Of a DNA stretch of 49,726 nt, positions 33,213 through 41,386 are shown piece after piece; within the stretch, counting starts at the first letter, position 1, and every line of letters starts with the position of its first letter. The DNA is from Acidobacteriota bacterium (GTDB lineage Bacteria; Acidobacteriota; Terriglobia; Bryobacterales; Bryobacteraceae). The DNA is taken from assembly GCA_018268715.1 (NCBI GenBank), contig JAFDVZ010000022.1:1-49726 (forward strand), read 5' to 3'. Made by a program: the position numbers and the translations under genes. The notes under the pieces are model-generated. The model did no database searches. It was not told where the DNA came from and worked only from the letters and a program-made list of their open reading frames with translations.

Positions 33213-34130
33213 TCAGGCGCGTCCTCGAACGATGGTCGCGTCCTTCAGTTTCCCCAGTTCCCGGCGCGCAATCACTGCCCACGCGCTGCCGGAATCCAGC
33301 TTCAGGTACGCCTTCCAATGCAGGACGGCCTTCATCGTTTCGCCCTCGGTCTGATAAAGCAGCGCCATGTTGTAGTGCGCGTCGGCGTAGCGCGGGTTCC
33401 CTTGTAACGCCAGTTGGTATTGCTCAAGCGCCTTTTCGCGCTGGCCCTGTTCGTCGTAGAGGTTGCCGAGATTGAAGTGCGCGAGCGCGTAGTTGGCGTC
33501 GGCCTCGATGGCGCGCAGGTAGTTGGCTTCCGCCTTCTCAAACTGCTTGGTGTTGAAGTAGATGGTGCCCAGGTTGACCAGGGCGCCGGTGGAGTTTGGG
33601 TCGAGCGAGATGGCGTGTTCGTAGATAGCGGCGACTTCGGCGATGGGAGCGCCGGAATGCTCCATTTCGAGGCCCTTTTCGAACAGAAGTTCGGCCTCGG
33701 CGCGCCGGCGGAACTGCTCGGCGGCCTGGGCTTGTCCGCCGCGTTCGGTGGGAAAAGCCAGCAGCTTTCGGATCTCGGCGGGGCCGAAATTCAGCAGTAA
33801 CTGGCCGGAAACCGGCTCCATGGCGCCGCCGTCGATGTCGACGCGGATGCGGCCGCCTTCGCTGTAAATGCGGAGTTGGGTGAGGGGGTCGGAGACGTTG
33901 CGCATCCGCTGGCGAAGAGCGGTGATGGCGCGTTTCACCTGTAGCGTCGGGACGCGGCTTTCACGCAATTTCCGCAGGGTTTTCAGGGCCAGCAGATCGC
34001 TGAGCGAGAAGGTGGAGCGCTCGAGGATGAGTCCTTGTTTTTCCCAACTCCGGAGTTGACGCGCGGAGATTTGGAGAACGCGCTGCACTTCTTCGCGTGA
34101 AAACGTCTGTTTTGCCGGAGAAGCAGGCAC
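33213..34130 (-). CDS. MerR-like HTH protein fused to TPR repeats
   Basis: A 305-residue fusion. The N-terminal part (about 8-70) is a MerR-type winged helix: F-S-R-E-E-V-Q-R-V-L-Q-I-S-A-R-Q-L-R-S-W-E-K-Q-G, then S-L-S-D-L-L-A-L-K-T-L-R-K-L. A beta-rich middle (about 85-125) follows, then four TPR-type repeats (about 155-290), e.g. A-L-V-N-L-G-T-I-Y-F-N-T-K-Q-F-E-K-A and A-L-A-H-F-N-L-G-N-L-Y-D-E-Q-G. I start it at the GTG at 34130: the upstream ATG (34139) overlaps the -10 hexamer TACAAT. It is divergent from feoA with a symmetric element between the two promoters, so it may regulate iron uptake; this is inference. Confidence 0.82.
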   Translation of the reverse strand: MPASPAKQTFSREEVQRVLQISARQLRSWEKQGLILERSTFSLSDLLALKTLRKLRESRVPTLQVKRAITALRQRMRNVSDPLTQLRIYSEGGRIRVDIDGGAMEPVSGQLLLNFGPAEIRKLLAFPTERGGQAQAAEQFRRRAEAELLFEKGLEMEHSGAPIAEVAAIYEHAISLDPNSTGALVNLGTIYFNTKQFEKAEANYLRAIEADANYALAHFNLGNLYDEQGQREKALEQYQLALQGNPRYADAHYNMALLYQTEGETMKAVLHWKAYLKLDSGSAWAVIARRELGKLKDATIVRGRA

Positions 34131-34137
34131 CGGAAGC

Positions 34138-34167
34138 ATTGTAGCGGTAAACCGCTGGCGGCGACAA
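34138..34167 (-). promoter_or_regulatory. Leaderless promoter of the HTH-TPR gene
   Basis: Reading leftward: TTGTCG (34162-34167), 18-bp spacer, TACAAT (34138-34143), then 7 nt to the in-frame GTG at 34130. The expected transcript starts on the GTG itself. Confidence 0.55.
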
Positions 34168-34208
34168 CGCCGGGCGGCGGAACGGGCGGATCGGCGGCGA
34201 AATTCACA

Positions 34209-34254
34209 ACGATTTGGTGTGGAGTTCTACTGCAATTCACTTACACCAAGTCGT
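34209..34254. promoter_or_regulatory. Inverted repeat between the HTH-TPR and feoA promoters
   Basis: ACGATTTGGTGT (34209-34220) faces ACACCAAGTCGT (34243-34254); 11 of 12 positions match as an inverted repeat with 22 bp between. The element ends 12 bp before the -35 box of feoA and lies 42 bp beyond the -35 of the divergent gene, so one bound protein could act on both. It does not look like a Fur or DtxR box. Confidence 0.55.
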
Positions 34255-34265
34255 CGGCGAGGCAC

Positions 34266-34294
34266 TTGACAGGGGCTTTCAACGCGCTCATACT
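34266..34294 (+). promoter_or_regulatory. feoA promoter
   Basis: TTGACA (34266-34271), 17-bp spacer, CATACT (34289-34294). Transcription would start near 34301, leaving a leader of about seven nucleotides before the ATG at 34308. The consensus -35 and ideal spacing make this the clearest promoter in the window. It also rules out the longer reading frame start at 34266. Confidence 0.7.
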
Positions 34295-34307
34295 GAAGTC
34301 AGAGCTT

Positions 34308-34574
34308 ATGCAACTCAGTTTCAACAGCGACGCGCTCCGGCTGGTTGAACTTCGCGACGGAGAGACGGGTGTTCTCGAGAAGATGGATCTTCCGGAGGAC
34401 GTGACGCGCAGGTTGATGGAACTCGGGTTCCTGCCGGGCCATACCGTGACTCCGGCGCATACCGCTCCGGGCGGCGATGCGCGGGTGTTTCGGGTAGACG
34501 GATCGGAAATTGCGCTCCGTCGCGACACCGCTTCGCGGCTCTGGGTCCGCCTGGACCCCGCTCAGTCCAACTGA
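34308..34574 (+). CDS. feoA: FeoA-domain ferrous iron transport protein A
   Basis: An 88-residue SH3-like cytoplasmic protein that supports FeoB in ferrous iron uptake. The typical FeoA core is present: L-R-L-V-E-L-R-D-G-E-T-G-V-L-E-K-M, V-T-R-R-L-M-E-L-G-F-L-P-G-H-T-V-T and the final strand E-I-A-L-R-R-D-T-A-S-R-L-W-V. Start at the ATG at 34308 is fixed by the promoter lying upstream (34266-34294). It is followed by feoB after 19 bp. No feoC is seen. Confidence 0.9.
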   Translation: MQLSFNSDALRLVELRDGETGVLEKMDLPEDVTRRLMELGFLPGHTVTPAHTAPGGDARVFRVDGSEIALRRDTASRLWVRLDPAQSN

Positions 34575-34593
34575 GGACCCGGCGGGTCCCAAC

Positions 34594-36480
34594 ATGAGTG
34601 ATTGCTGCGCACCTCCCGCTGCCCCCACCGTCCGCGCTGCTCGCGAAATCACCATCGCGCTGGTCGGCCCACCTAATTCCGGTAAATCCACCTTATTCAA
34701 TCGATTAACGGGACTTCGGCAGAAAGTCGCGAACTTTCCGGGCGTCACCGTGGAGCATCATACCGGCCGGGTCCGGGTCGGCGATGCGGACTTGCTGCTG
34801 GTGGATCTGCCGGGGATTTACAGCCTCGCGCCGCGTTCGGAAGACGAACAGGTGACGCACGACGTGCTGGCCGGGTCGATGGCGGGCGTCCACAAGCCCG
34901 AGGCGATCCTGCTGATCATGGATTGCACGAACCTGGGCCGCCACCTGGTGCTGGCCGCGCCGATTCTGAGCCTGGGAATCCCCACCCTGGTGATCCTCAA
35001 CATGGTGGACGATTTGCGCCGCCGCGACGGGGAAATCGACCCGCTGGCGCTGGCGGCGCAGTTGGGCGCGCCGGTGGCGTTGATCAGCGCCTACACGGGC
35101 GAGGGCGTGGAACAGGTGTCCGCGTTTCTCGAGAAAGTGGCGGCCGGCAAGGCTGCGCGCAAGGCTCCGGTGGTGCAACTTCCGGTGCTGAACGACATCC
35201 CGAAGTGCCGCGCCTGGGCCGCTCAGGTTGGCCATCACGCCGACTATCGGCCGCCCGCGCCTCCGCTGTGGACTCGCCGGCTGGACGGGGTGTTCCTGCA
35301 TCCGGTGATCGGGCCTCTGGTATTTGTGGCGGTGGTGCTAGGGGTGTTCCAGACGATCTTCTCCGGCGCGCGGCCGCTGATGGATGGATTGCAGAGGCTG
35401 GTGACGCTTTCCGGCAACTGGCTTGCAACAGTGCTGCCGGATAGCCCGCTGCGCTCCCTGCTGCTTGAGGGCGTTTGGTCGGGAGTGGGGTCGGTGGTGG
35501 TGTTCCTGCCGCAGATTCTGCTGCTGTTCCTGTTCATCGGTGTGCTGGAGGATTCCGGGTATCTGGCGCGCGCGGCGCTGATCGCGGATCGTACGATGTC
35601 GAAGTTCGGGCTGCAGGGCAAGTCCTTCATCCCGCTGCTGTCGGCTTACGCCTGCGCGGTGCCCGCGATCATGGCGACGCGGACGATCGAAAACAAGCGG
35701 GACCGCATCGCCACCATCCTGATTGCCCCGTTCATGACGTGTTCGGCGCGCCTGCCGGTGTACACGCTGATCATCGCCGCCTTCATCCCCAATAAGCCGT
35801 TGCTGGGGCCGCTGCTGGGCGGGCAGGCGGTGGCGATGCTCGGGTTGTACGTGGTGGGCTTCCTGGCGGCGCTGGCTACGGCGCGAGTGTTGAAGTCGAC
35901 GATCCTGAGAAGCGGCCACACGCCCTTCATGCTCGAGATGCCGGCCTACCGGTGGCCGACGTTCAAGTCGATCGGGCTGAGGCTCATCGACCGGTCGAAG
36001 ATCTTCCTGCGGCGGGCGGGGACGGTGATCCTGACGGTGGCGGTGGTGCTGTGGGTGCTGGCGCATCTGCCCTTGACCAACGGGAAAGCGCCGGCGATCG
36101 CTGACAGCCTGGCCGGGACGGTGGGGCGGACCATCGAACCGCTGATTCGGCCGCTCGGCTTCAACTGGAAAATCGGCGTGGGGTTGGTGAGTTCGCTCGC
36201 GGCGCGCGAGGTGATCATCGGGACGCTGGGGACCATCTACGGGATGGAAGGCGACGCGCACTCGGTGAGCCTGCAGACCGCGCTGCACGGAGACCTGACG
36301 ACGGGCGGGGCCTGCGCCCTGCTGATCTTCTTCGCCTTCGCCATGCAGTGCATGTCGACGATGGCGGTGGTGCGACGGGAAACCGGCGGCTGGAAGTGGC
36401 CGGCCGTGCAATTCACTTACATGAGCACGCTGGCCTATGTGTGCGCCTTCCTGGTGAACCAGACCGTGTCGCGGCTTTGA
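34594..36480 (+). CDS. feoB: Ferrous iron transporter FeoB
   Basis: A 628-residue inner-membrane Fe(II) transporter. The N-terminal G domain has G1 G-P-P-N-S-G-K-S-T, G2 region G-V-T-V-E-H-H-T-G, G3 D-L-P-G and G4 N-M-V-D. The membrane part includes the two Gate motifs around L-S-A-Y-A-C-A-V-P-A-I-M-A-T-R-T and the cysteine-bearing T-C-S-A-R-L-P-V-Y, then S-S-L-A-A-R-E-V-I-I-G-T-L-G. It is shorter than the usual 700-770 residues. The N-terminus M-S-D-C-C-A-P-P contains a Cys pair not common in FeoB. Start at 34594 is chosen because the frame before it overlaps feoA. It forms an operon with feoA. Confidence 0.95.
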   Translation: MSDCCAPPAAPTVRAAREITIALVGPPNSGKSTLFNRLTGLRQKVANFPGVTVEHHTGRVRVGDADLLLVDLPGIYSLAPRSEDEQVTHDVLAGSMAGVHKPEAILLIMDCTNLGRHLVLAAPILSLGIPTLVILNMVDDLRRRDGEIDPLALAAQLGAPVALISAYTGEGVEQVSAFLEKVAAGKAARKAPVVQLPVLNDIPKCRAWAAQVGHHADYRPPAPPLWTRRLDGVFLHPVIGPLVFVAVVLGVFQTIFSGARPLMDGLQRLVTLSGNWLATVLPDSPLRSLLLEGVWSGVGSVVVFLPQILLLFLFIGVLEDSGYLARAALIADRTMSKFGLQGKSFIPLLSAYACAVPAIMATRTIENKRDRIATILIAPFMTCSARLPVYTLIIAAFIPNKPLLGPLLGGQAVAMLGLYVVGFLAALATARVLKSTILRSGHTPFMLEMPAYRWPTFKSIGLRLIDRSKIFLRRAGTVILTVAVVLWVLAHLPLTNGKAPAIADSLAGTVGRTIEPLIRPLGFNWKIGVGLVSSLAAREVIIGTLGTIYGMEGDAHSVSLQTALHGDLTTGGACALLIFFAFAMQCMSTMAVVRRETGGWKWPAVQFTYMSTLAYVCAFLVNQTVSRL

Positions 36481-36516
36481 CCCTCGCTCCGACGCCGACC
36501 GCTCGCGGCTGACCGA

Positions 36517-36522
36517 TATAAT
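36517..36522 (+). promoter_or_regulatory. TATAAT of a predicted leaderless promoter (glycoside hydrolase operon)
   Basis: The perfect -10 hexamer ends 6 nt before the GTG at 36529, so the operon transcript should begin on the start codon. It lies 36 bp after the feoB stop. The -35 region (about 36493-36499) is poor. Confidence 0.5.
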
Positions 36523-36528
36523 CGTGGG

Positions 36529-38850
36529 GTGCTGGTGATCCGTTTGTCGTTGTCCTTCCTGCTATCGCTGGGAGTCCTGTGTGCGCTCGACCTTCGGCAG
36601 GCTGTGATTGTGGTTGGCGCGAACGCCTCCAAACCGCAATTGAAGGCGGCTGCGATGATGGCGGAGGAGGTCGAAAAGCGGACGCAGATTCGGCTGAAGA
36701 CCTCGACGGTGGCCGATGGTTCCGCTATCACGCTGAAGCTCGATCCGGCGGTGGCTTCCGCGGAGGGATTTTCGATCGCGGCGGACGCGCGCGGCGTGAC
36801 TGTGACCGGTCACGACGACCGCGGCGTGGTGTTCGGAGCGGGCTACCTGCTGCGCCAGTTGCGCATGGGGCGGCAACGGCTGGAACTGGCCGATGGGTTC
36901 CGCGTGACAACGTCTCCGAAAGTCGCCGTGCGCGGGCACCAACTCGGGTACCGGCCGAAGACCAACTCCTACGACGCCTGGACGGTCGCCATGTGGGAGC
37001 AGTACATCCGCGAACTCGCCATTTTCGGAACCAATACCATTGAACTGATTCCGCCGCGCTCGGACGACGACGCCGATAGTCCGCATTTCCCGCTTCCACA
37101 GATGGAAATGATGGTGGAGATGTCGCGGATTTGCGACGAATACGGGCTGGATGTTTCGGTCTGGTATCCGGCGATGGACAAGGATTACTCGGACCCGGCC
37201 ACGGTGGAGCGGGCGCTCAAGGAATGGGCCGAGGTGTTCCGGAAACTGCCTCGGATCGATGCGGTGTTCGTGCCCGGAGGCGATCCGGGGCACACCCAGC
37301 CGAAATACCTGATGGCGCTGCTCGAGAAGCAGGCGGCGAGCCTGAGACGGTATCATCCCAAGGCCGCGATGTGGGTGGCGCCGCAGGGTTTCACCCAGGA
37401 TTGGATGGATGAGTTTCTGGGGATCCTGGCGGGTGAGCCGAGGTGGTTGACGGGCATCGTGTATGGTCCGCAGAACCGGCTGCCTCTGGCGCAGTTGCGG
37501 CGGAAGGCTCCGGGCCGCTATCCGATCCGGCTGTATCCGGATATCACGCATAGCCTGGCGGCGCAGTACGCCGTGCCGGATTGGGATTTCGCCTTCGCGC
37601 TGACCGAAGGGCGTGAAGGGGTGAATCCGCGACCGCTCGACGAGGCGGCGGTTTTCCGCTCCACGGCGCCGTTTGTCAACGGATTCGTGAGCTATTCGGA
37701 AGGGTGCAACGACGACGTCAATAAGTTCGTGTGGAGCGGATTGGGGTGGAATCCGGAAGCCGCGGTGCGCGATGTCCTGGTGGAGTACAGCAGGTTCTTC
37801 ATCGGATATGATGCGGCGCAGGGCTTCGCCGACGGGTTGATGGCGCTCGAGCGGAACTGGAAGGGGCCGCTGATGGCCAACGCGGGCGTGGATGTCACTT
37901 TGCAGCAGTTCGAGGAACTGGAGCGGAATGCAACTCCGCAGATGCGGGCGAACTGGCGCTTTCAACAGGCGCAGTACCGGGCGCATTACGATGCGTTTCT
38001 GCGCGACCGGCTGATTACGGAGACCGAGCAGGAGAACGCCGCCATGGGCGAGTTGGGCGCCGCGTCGAGCCTGGGCGCGTTGCGGGCTGTCGCAAAGGCC
38101 GAGGCGATTCTGGACTCGGATCGGCGCACTGAGCGGGCTCTTGAACTGCGGGCGCGCGTGTTCGAGTTGGCCGAGGGCTTGTTCAACAGTATCCGCATGC
38201 AGTTGAGTGTTCCGCGCTATCGGGCGATCGGATTGCGGAGAGGCGCTAATCTCGACGCCATCGACTTCGGGTTGAACGATCGCGGGTGGTTGAAGGAGCG
38301 CTTCGCCGAGATTCGAGCGGCGTCGGCCGAGAGCGAACGGTTGGATCGGATCAACGCCATCCTGAATTGGACCAATCCGGGGCCCGGCGGATTCTACGAC
38401 GATTTGGGGAACCTGGCGCTCGAACCGCACCTGGTGCGGGGCGAGGGCTATGAACGGGACCCCGAGTTCCGTGCGTCGCCGTTGGTGGGCTTCGGCAATC
38501 GTTACCCCGATCAGGGTTGGCGGGTGTCGTGGTTCACCGACGCCGGTTCGATGTTCGATGCTCCGCTGCGCATGCGCTATGAGGGGCTGGACGCGGAGTC
38601 CCGCTACAAGGTGCGTGTCGTCTACGCGGGCGATACGCGCGTGCCGGTGCGCATGACGGCAAATGGAGTCGAAGTGCATGCGTATCGCGACAAGCCGACG
38701 CCGGTGGCGCCGGTGGAGTTCGCGCTTCCGCCCGATGCGGCCCGGACGGGGACGCTGACGTTGGAATGGACCCGTACGCCGGGACTCGGCGGGGCGGGCC
38801 GGGGCTGTCAGGTCGCAGAAGTGTGGCTGATCAGAATTCCGGAGAAATAA
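36529..38850 (+). CDS. Exported glycoside-hydrolase-like protein (GH20/GH67-type N-terminal fold)
   Basis: A 773-residue exported protein, first gene of a six-gene operon. Signal peptide 1-20 (I-R-L-S-L-S-F-L-L-S-L-G-V-L-C-A). A zincin-like N-terminal domain (about 20-125, A-A-M-M-A-E-E-V-E-K-R-T and G-V-V-F-G-A-G-Y-L-L-R-Q-L) is the type that precedes the barrel in hexosaminidases and alpha-glucuronidases. The barrel follows (about 130-420: V-A-V-R-G-H-Q-L-G-Y-R, F-G-T-N-T-I-E-L-I-P-P, V-F-V-P-G-G-D-P-G-H). The catalytic acids cannot be assigned by eye. A helical segment (450-650) and a beta-sandwich end it. Start is GTG at 36529, with a TATAAT 6 nt upstream. The exact family and substrate are open. 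Confidence 0.75.
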   Translation: MLVIRLSLSFLLSLGVLCALDLRQAVIVVGANASKPQLKAAAMMAEEVEKRTQIRLKTSTVADGSAITLKLDPAVASAEGFSIAADARGVTVTGHDDRGVVFGAGYLLRQLRMGRQRLELADGFRVTTSPKVAVRGHQLGYRPKTNSYDAWTVAMWEQYIRELAIFGTNTIELIPPRSDDDADSPHFPLPQMEMMVEMSRICDEYGLDVSVWYPAMDKDYSDPATVERALKEWAEVFRKLPRIDAVFVPGGDPGHTQPKYLMALLEKQAASLRRYHPKAAMWVAPQGFTQDWMDEFLGILAGEPRWLTGIVYGPQNRLPLAQLRRKAPGRYPIRLYPDITHSLAAQYAVPDWDFAFALTEGREGVNPRPLDEAAVFRSTAPFVNGFVSYSEGCNDDVNKFVWSGLGWNPEAAVRDVLVEYSRFFIGYDAAQGFADGLMALERNWKGPLMANAGVDVTLQQFEELERNATPQMRANWRFQQAQYRAHYDAFLRDRLITETEQENAAMGELGAASSLGALRAVAKAEAILDSDRRTERALELRARVFELAEGLFNSIRMQLSVPRYRAIGLRRGANLDAIDFGLNDRGWLKERFAEIRAASAESERLDRINAILNWTNPGPGGFYDDLGNLALEPHLVRGEGYERDPEFRASPLVGFGNRYPDQGWRVSWFTDAGSMFDAPLRMRYEGLDAESRYKVRVVYAGDTRVPVRMTANGVEVHAYRDKPTPVAPVEFALPPDAARTGTLTLEWTRTPGLGGAGRGCQVAEVWLIRIPEK

Positions 38851-38857
38851 GAAGACA

Positions 38858-39643
38858 ATGACCGATACTCAACGGTGGGCGAATCCCGTGCGCGCGCGGC
38901 TGGAGGCCGGGCAATCGGTGTTCGCACTCACCATGACCACCAATAGCCTGGACGCCGCCGTGCTGGGCGCAAGGGCCGGATTCCACTTTCTGTGGGCCGA
39001 GATGGAGCATTCGCCGATTACGCTTGAGTCGCTGCGGGCGATGGTGATCGGGATGCATGGCACGAACGTTCCGGTGTTTGCGCGCGTGCCGGTGATCGAT
39101 TTGTGGACCGCCAAGCGAGTGCTCGACCAGGGCGTTCAGGGCGTGATTTTTCCGTTTACGACGAGCCCGGAACTGGCGGCTCGGGCGGTGTCGGCGTGCA
39201 AGTACCCGCCGGTGGGACGGCGGGGCTCGGGCGCGACGCTGGCGGCGATGACGTGGCCCGACCCGGTGGGTCCGTATCATGATTCCGCCGATGCGAACGT
39301 GATGGTGATGACGGTGATCGAAGAGGCCGCGGCGGTGGAGCGGATCGATGAGATCGCCGCGACGCCGGGTGTGGATGTGCTGTTTATCGGCACCAGCGAT
39401 TTGTCGTTCTCCTTGGGGCTGCGCGGACGCCAGAATGAGCCGCTGCTGGACGAGGCGATCGGGAAGATTGTGGCGGCTGCGAAGAAGCATGGCAAGTTCC
39501 TGGGGCGGCCGGGCAGCAATCCCGATCAACTGGTTCGCTGGCGTGAGCAGGGATTCCAGCTGTTCCAATTGGTGACCGAGTTGGTCCTGATGAGGAACGC
39601 CGCCGACCGGTTGATGGGGGATCTGCGTGCGGCTGGTTTGTAG
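38858..39643 (+). CDS. HpcH/HpaI (2-dehydro-3-deoxyglucarate) aldolase-family protein
   Basis: A 261-residue class II aldolase of the HpcH/HpaI family, cleaving 2-keto-3-deoxy acids to pyruvate and an aldehyde. Motifs: F-L-W-A-E-M-E-H-S-P-I-T (the metal or base E/H region), V-P-V-F-A-R-V-P, G-V-Q-G-V-I-F-P-F, and the metal-binding block V-D-V-L-F-I-G-T-S-D-L-S-F-S-L-G. The gene starts 7 bp after the hydrolase gene stop, and its end overlaps the next gene by 17 bp. With a glycoside hydrolase upstream it would fit a path from sugar acid to pyruvate. Substrate cannot be fixed from sequence. Confidence 0.88.
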   Translation: MTDTQRWANPVRARLEAGQSVFALTMTTNSLDAAVLGARAGFHFLWAEMEHSPITLESLRAMVIGMHGTNVPVFARVPVIDLWTAKRVLDQGVQGVIFPFTTSPELAARAVSACKYPPVGRRGSGATLAAMTWPDPVGPYHDSADANVMVMTVIEEAAAVERIDEIAATPGVDVLFIGTSDLSFSLGLRGRQNEPLLDEAIGKIVAAAKKHGKFLGRPGSNPDQLVRWREQGFQLFQLVTELVLMRNAADRLMGDLRAAGL

Positions 39644-40721
39644 CCTGTGGGCCGCGCTGGCGCTTGCGGCGGCCGCGCAGCCGAGGGTGGTGAAGCACGT
39701 CGTTGTCTATAAGGAAGCGGGCCGCTATGGAGGCTGGCCCGCGAATCACGGCGTGTGGTCGTGGGGTAACGAGATTCTGGTGGGGTTCAGTTCCGCTACG
39801 TTCCAACCGAAGACTCCGGACCGCCACCAGTACGACGGCTCGCAACCAGAGCGGCCGTATCTGGCGCGTAGCGCGGATGGCGGCGAGAGTTGGAAGATCG
39901 AGAAACCGGCGTCGCTGCTGCCTCCGGAACAGGGTGGGAAGGCGGCCATCGACCTGCCGGCGCCGATGAACTTCGCGGACGCGAACTTCGCCATGACGCT
40001 GCGGTTTGTCGACAAAGACACGGGGCCTTCGCGGCTGTGGTACACGATGGACCGCGGCGCCACGTGGCAGGGGCCGTACGCGTTCCCGCAACTGGGGCAG
40101 CCGGGCATCGCCGCGCGCACCGACTACCTGGTGGACGGTCCGCGGGAGGCGACGATCTTTCTGACAGCCGCCAAGAGCGATGGCAAGGAAGGGCGCGTAC
40201 TCTGCGCGCGCACCGAAGACGGCGGCAAGGAGTGGAAGTTCGTTTCGTGGGTGGGTGGGGAACCTTCGGGTTTCTCGATCCAACCGTCGAGCGTGCGCAT
40301 TTCGCCGAAGGAGATTCTTACGGCGACTCGCGTCAAAATCGACGAGGAGACGACTGGGATCGAGGTGTACCGGTCGCGCAAGAATGGAGAGTTGTGGGCA
40401 TTGTGGTCGAGGCCGGTGGTGTGGGCCGGGCCTTTCGCCGGAAATCCGCCGAGTCTGATCCGATTGAAGGACGGACGGCTGTGCCTGACCTATGGAGTGC
40501 GATCGGCGCCGTACCGGATCTGCGCGCGATTGAGTTCGAATGACGGCAAGACGTGGTCGGACGAGATTGTTTTAAGAAACGACGGCGCGATGTGGGATCT
40601 GGGCTATGTTCGCAGCGTCCAGCGCGCCGACGGGAACGTGGTCACGATCTACTACTTTCCCGAACAGCCTCACACCGAAAGGATCATTGCAGCAACCATA
40701 TGGGAACCCGGAGCCAGGTGA
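39627..40721 (+). CDS. Exported sialidase-like (BNR repeat) protein
   Basis: A 364-residue exported beta-propeller. Signal peptide about 1-17 (L-W-A-A-L-A-L-A-A-A-A-Q). Asp-box-type repeats: S-A-D-G-G-E-S-W, M-D-R-G-A-T-W, T-E-D-G-G-K-E-W and S-N-D-G-K-T-W. An arginine early in the chain (Q-P-E-R-P-Y-L-A-R) and R-T-D-Y could supply part of a sialidase arginine triad. Start is the GTG at 39627, 17 bp inside the aldolase gene, so translation is coupled. It ends in the 4-bp GTGA overlap with the RraA-like gene. Function as an exo-sialidase or another glycosidase is not proven. Confidence 0.78.
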   Translation: MRLVCSLWAALALAAAAQPRVVKHVVVYKEAGRYGGWPANHGVWSWGNEILVGFSSATFQPKTPDRHQYDGSQPERPYLARSADGGESWKIEKPASLLPPEQGGKAAIDLPAPMNFADANFAMTLRFVDKDTGPSRLWYTMDRGATWQGPYAFPQLGQPGIAARTDYLVDGPREATIFLTAAKSDGKEGRVLCARTEDGGKEWKFVSWVGGEPSGFSIQPSSVRISPKEILTATRVKIDEETTGIEVYRSRKNGELWALWSRPVVWAGPFAGNPPSLIRLKDGRLCLTYGVRSAPYRICARLSSNDGKTWSDEIVLRNDGAMWDLGYVRSVQRADGNVVTIYYFPEQPHTERIIAATIWEPGAR

Positions 40722-41383
40722 ACCCGATTCCGTATCTGGAGACCGTCGATACTCCGACGCTGTCGAACGCCATCGAGGAGTTGAACATCCGGCCGCGATC
40801 GGAGGGGTTCGCTCCGGTGGACATCCGGTGCCTGTTTCCGCAGTTTGGCGGAATGTGCGGCTATGCGGTGACGGCCCAGGTGGAGACGGTGACCCGCATG
40901 AGCCCCACCGATAAGAACATATTCTGCGACCTTTTCGAGGCGGTGGACGCATCACCGAAGCCGGCGGTGGTGGTGATGCAGGAGATCGGCGGCGCGCCGG
41001 AGTTCGCGGCGCATTGCGGAGAGGTGATGGCCACCGTGTTCACGCGTATGGGAGCGATCGGGGTGGTGAGCGATTGCGGCGTGCGGGATATTCCGGAAGT
41101 TAGGGCGATGGGCATGCACTACTTCGCGCGCGGGGCGGTGGCGAGCCATGCGTACTTCCACATCGTGCGCGTGGGCGTGCCGGTGCAGATTCAGGGCTTC
41201 GTGGTGAAGCCGGGCGACATTCTGCACGGCGATGAGAACGGCCTCATCTCGGTTCCGGAGTGCGACTGGGCGGCGCTCGAGCGGGCGGTGGACGATGTTC
41301 GCGACCGCGAGCGTCGCTTGATGGATTTTGTGCGAAGCGAGGCGTGCACGATCGGCGCGCTGCGGAAGAGATTTCTGGAGTAG
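40718..41383 (+). CDS. RraA-like (HMG/CHA aldolase superfamily) protein
   Basis: A 221-residue protein of the RraA fold, which includes 4-hydroxy-4-methyl-2-oxoglutarate aldolases, oxaloacetate decarboxylases and the RNase E inhibitor RraA. Diagnostic stretches: V-D-T-P-T-L-S-N-A-I-E-E-L at the start, G-A-I-G-V-V-S-D-C-G-V-R-D (the metal-binding region normally reads G-x-R-D), and V-K-P-G-D-I-L-H-G-D-E-N-G-L-I-S-V-P. The presence of G-V-R-D and D-E-N-G argues for an aldolase or decarboxylase, in keeping with the HpcH/HpaI enzyme in the operon. I start at GTG 40718, which overlaps the previous stop in GTGA with GGAG nearby; the ATG at 40700 is the alternative. Confidence 0.85.
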   Translation: MNPIPYLETVDTPTLSNAIEELNIRPRSEGFAPVDIRCLFPQFGGMCGYAVTAQVETVTRMSPTDKNIFCDLFEAVDASPKPAVVVMQEIGGAPEFAAHCGEVMATVFTRMGAIGVVSDCGVRDIPEVRAMGMHYFARGAVASHAYFHIVRVGVPVQIQGFVVKPGDILHGDENGLISVPECDWAALERAVDDVRDRERRLMDFVRSEACTIGALRKRFLE

Positions 41384-41386
41384 GCT

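Noticed and set aside
36562-38679. A 705-codon open frame on the minus strand opposite the glycoside-hydrolase-like gene
   Set aside because: Same Arg/His/Gln-rich shadow pattern. The plus strand has a signal peptide, a promoter and operon context.
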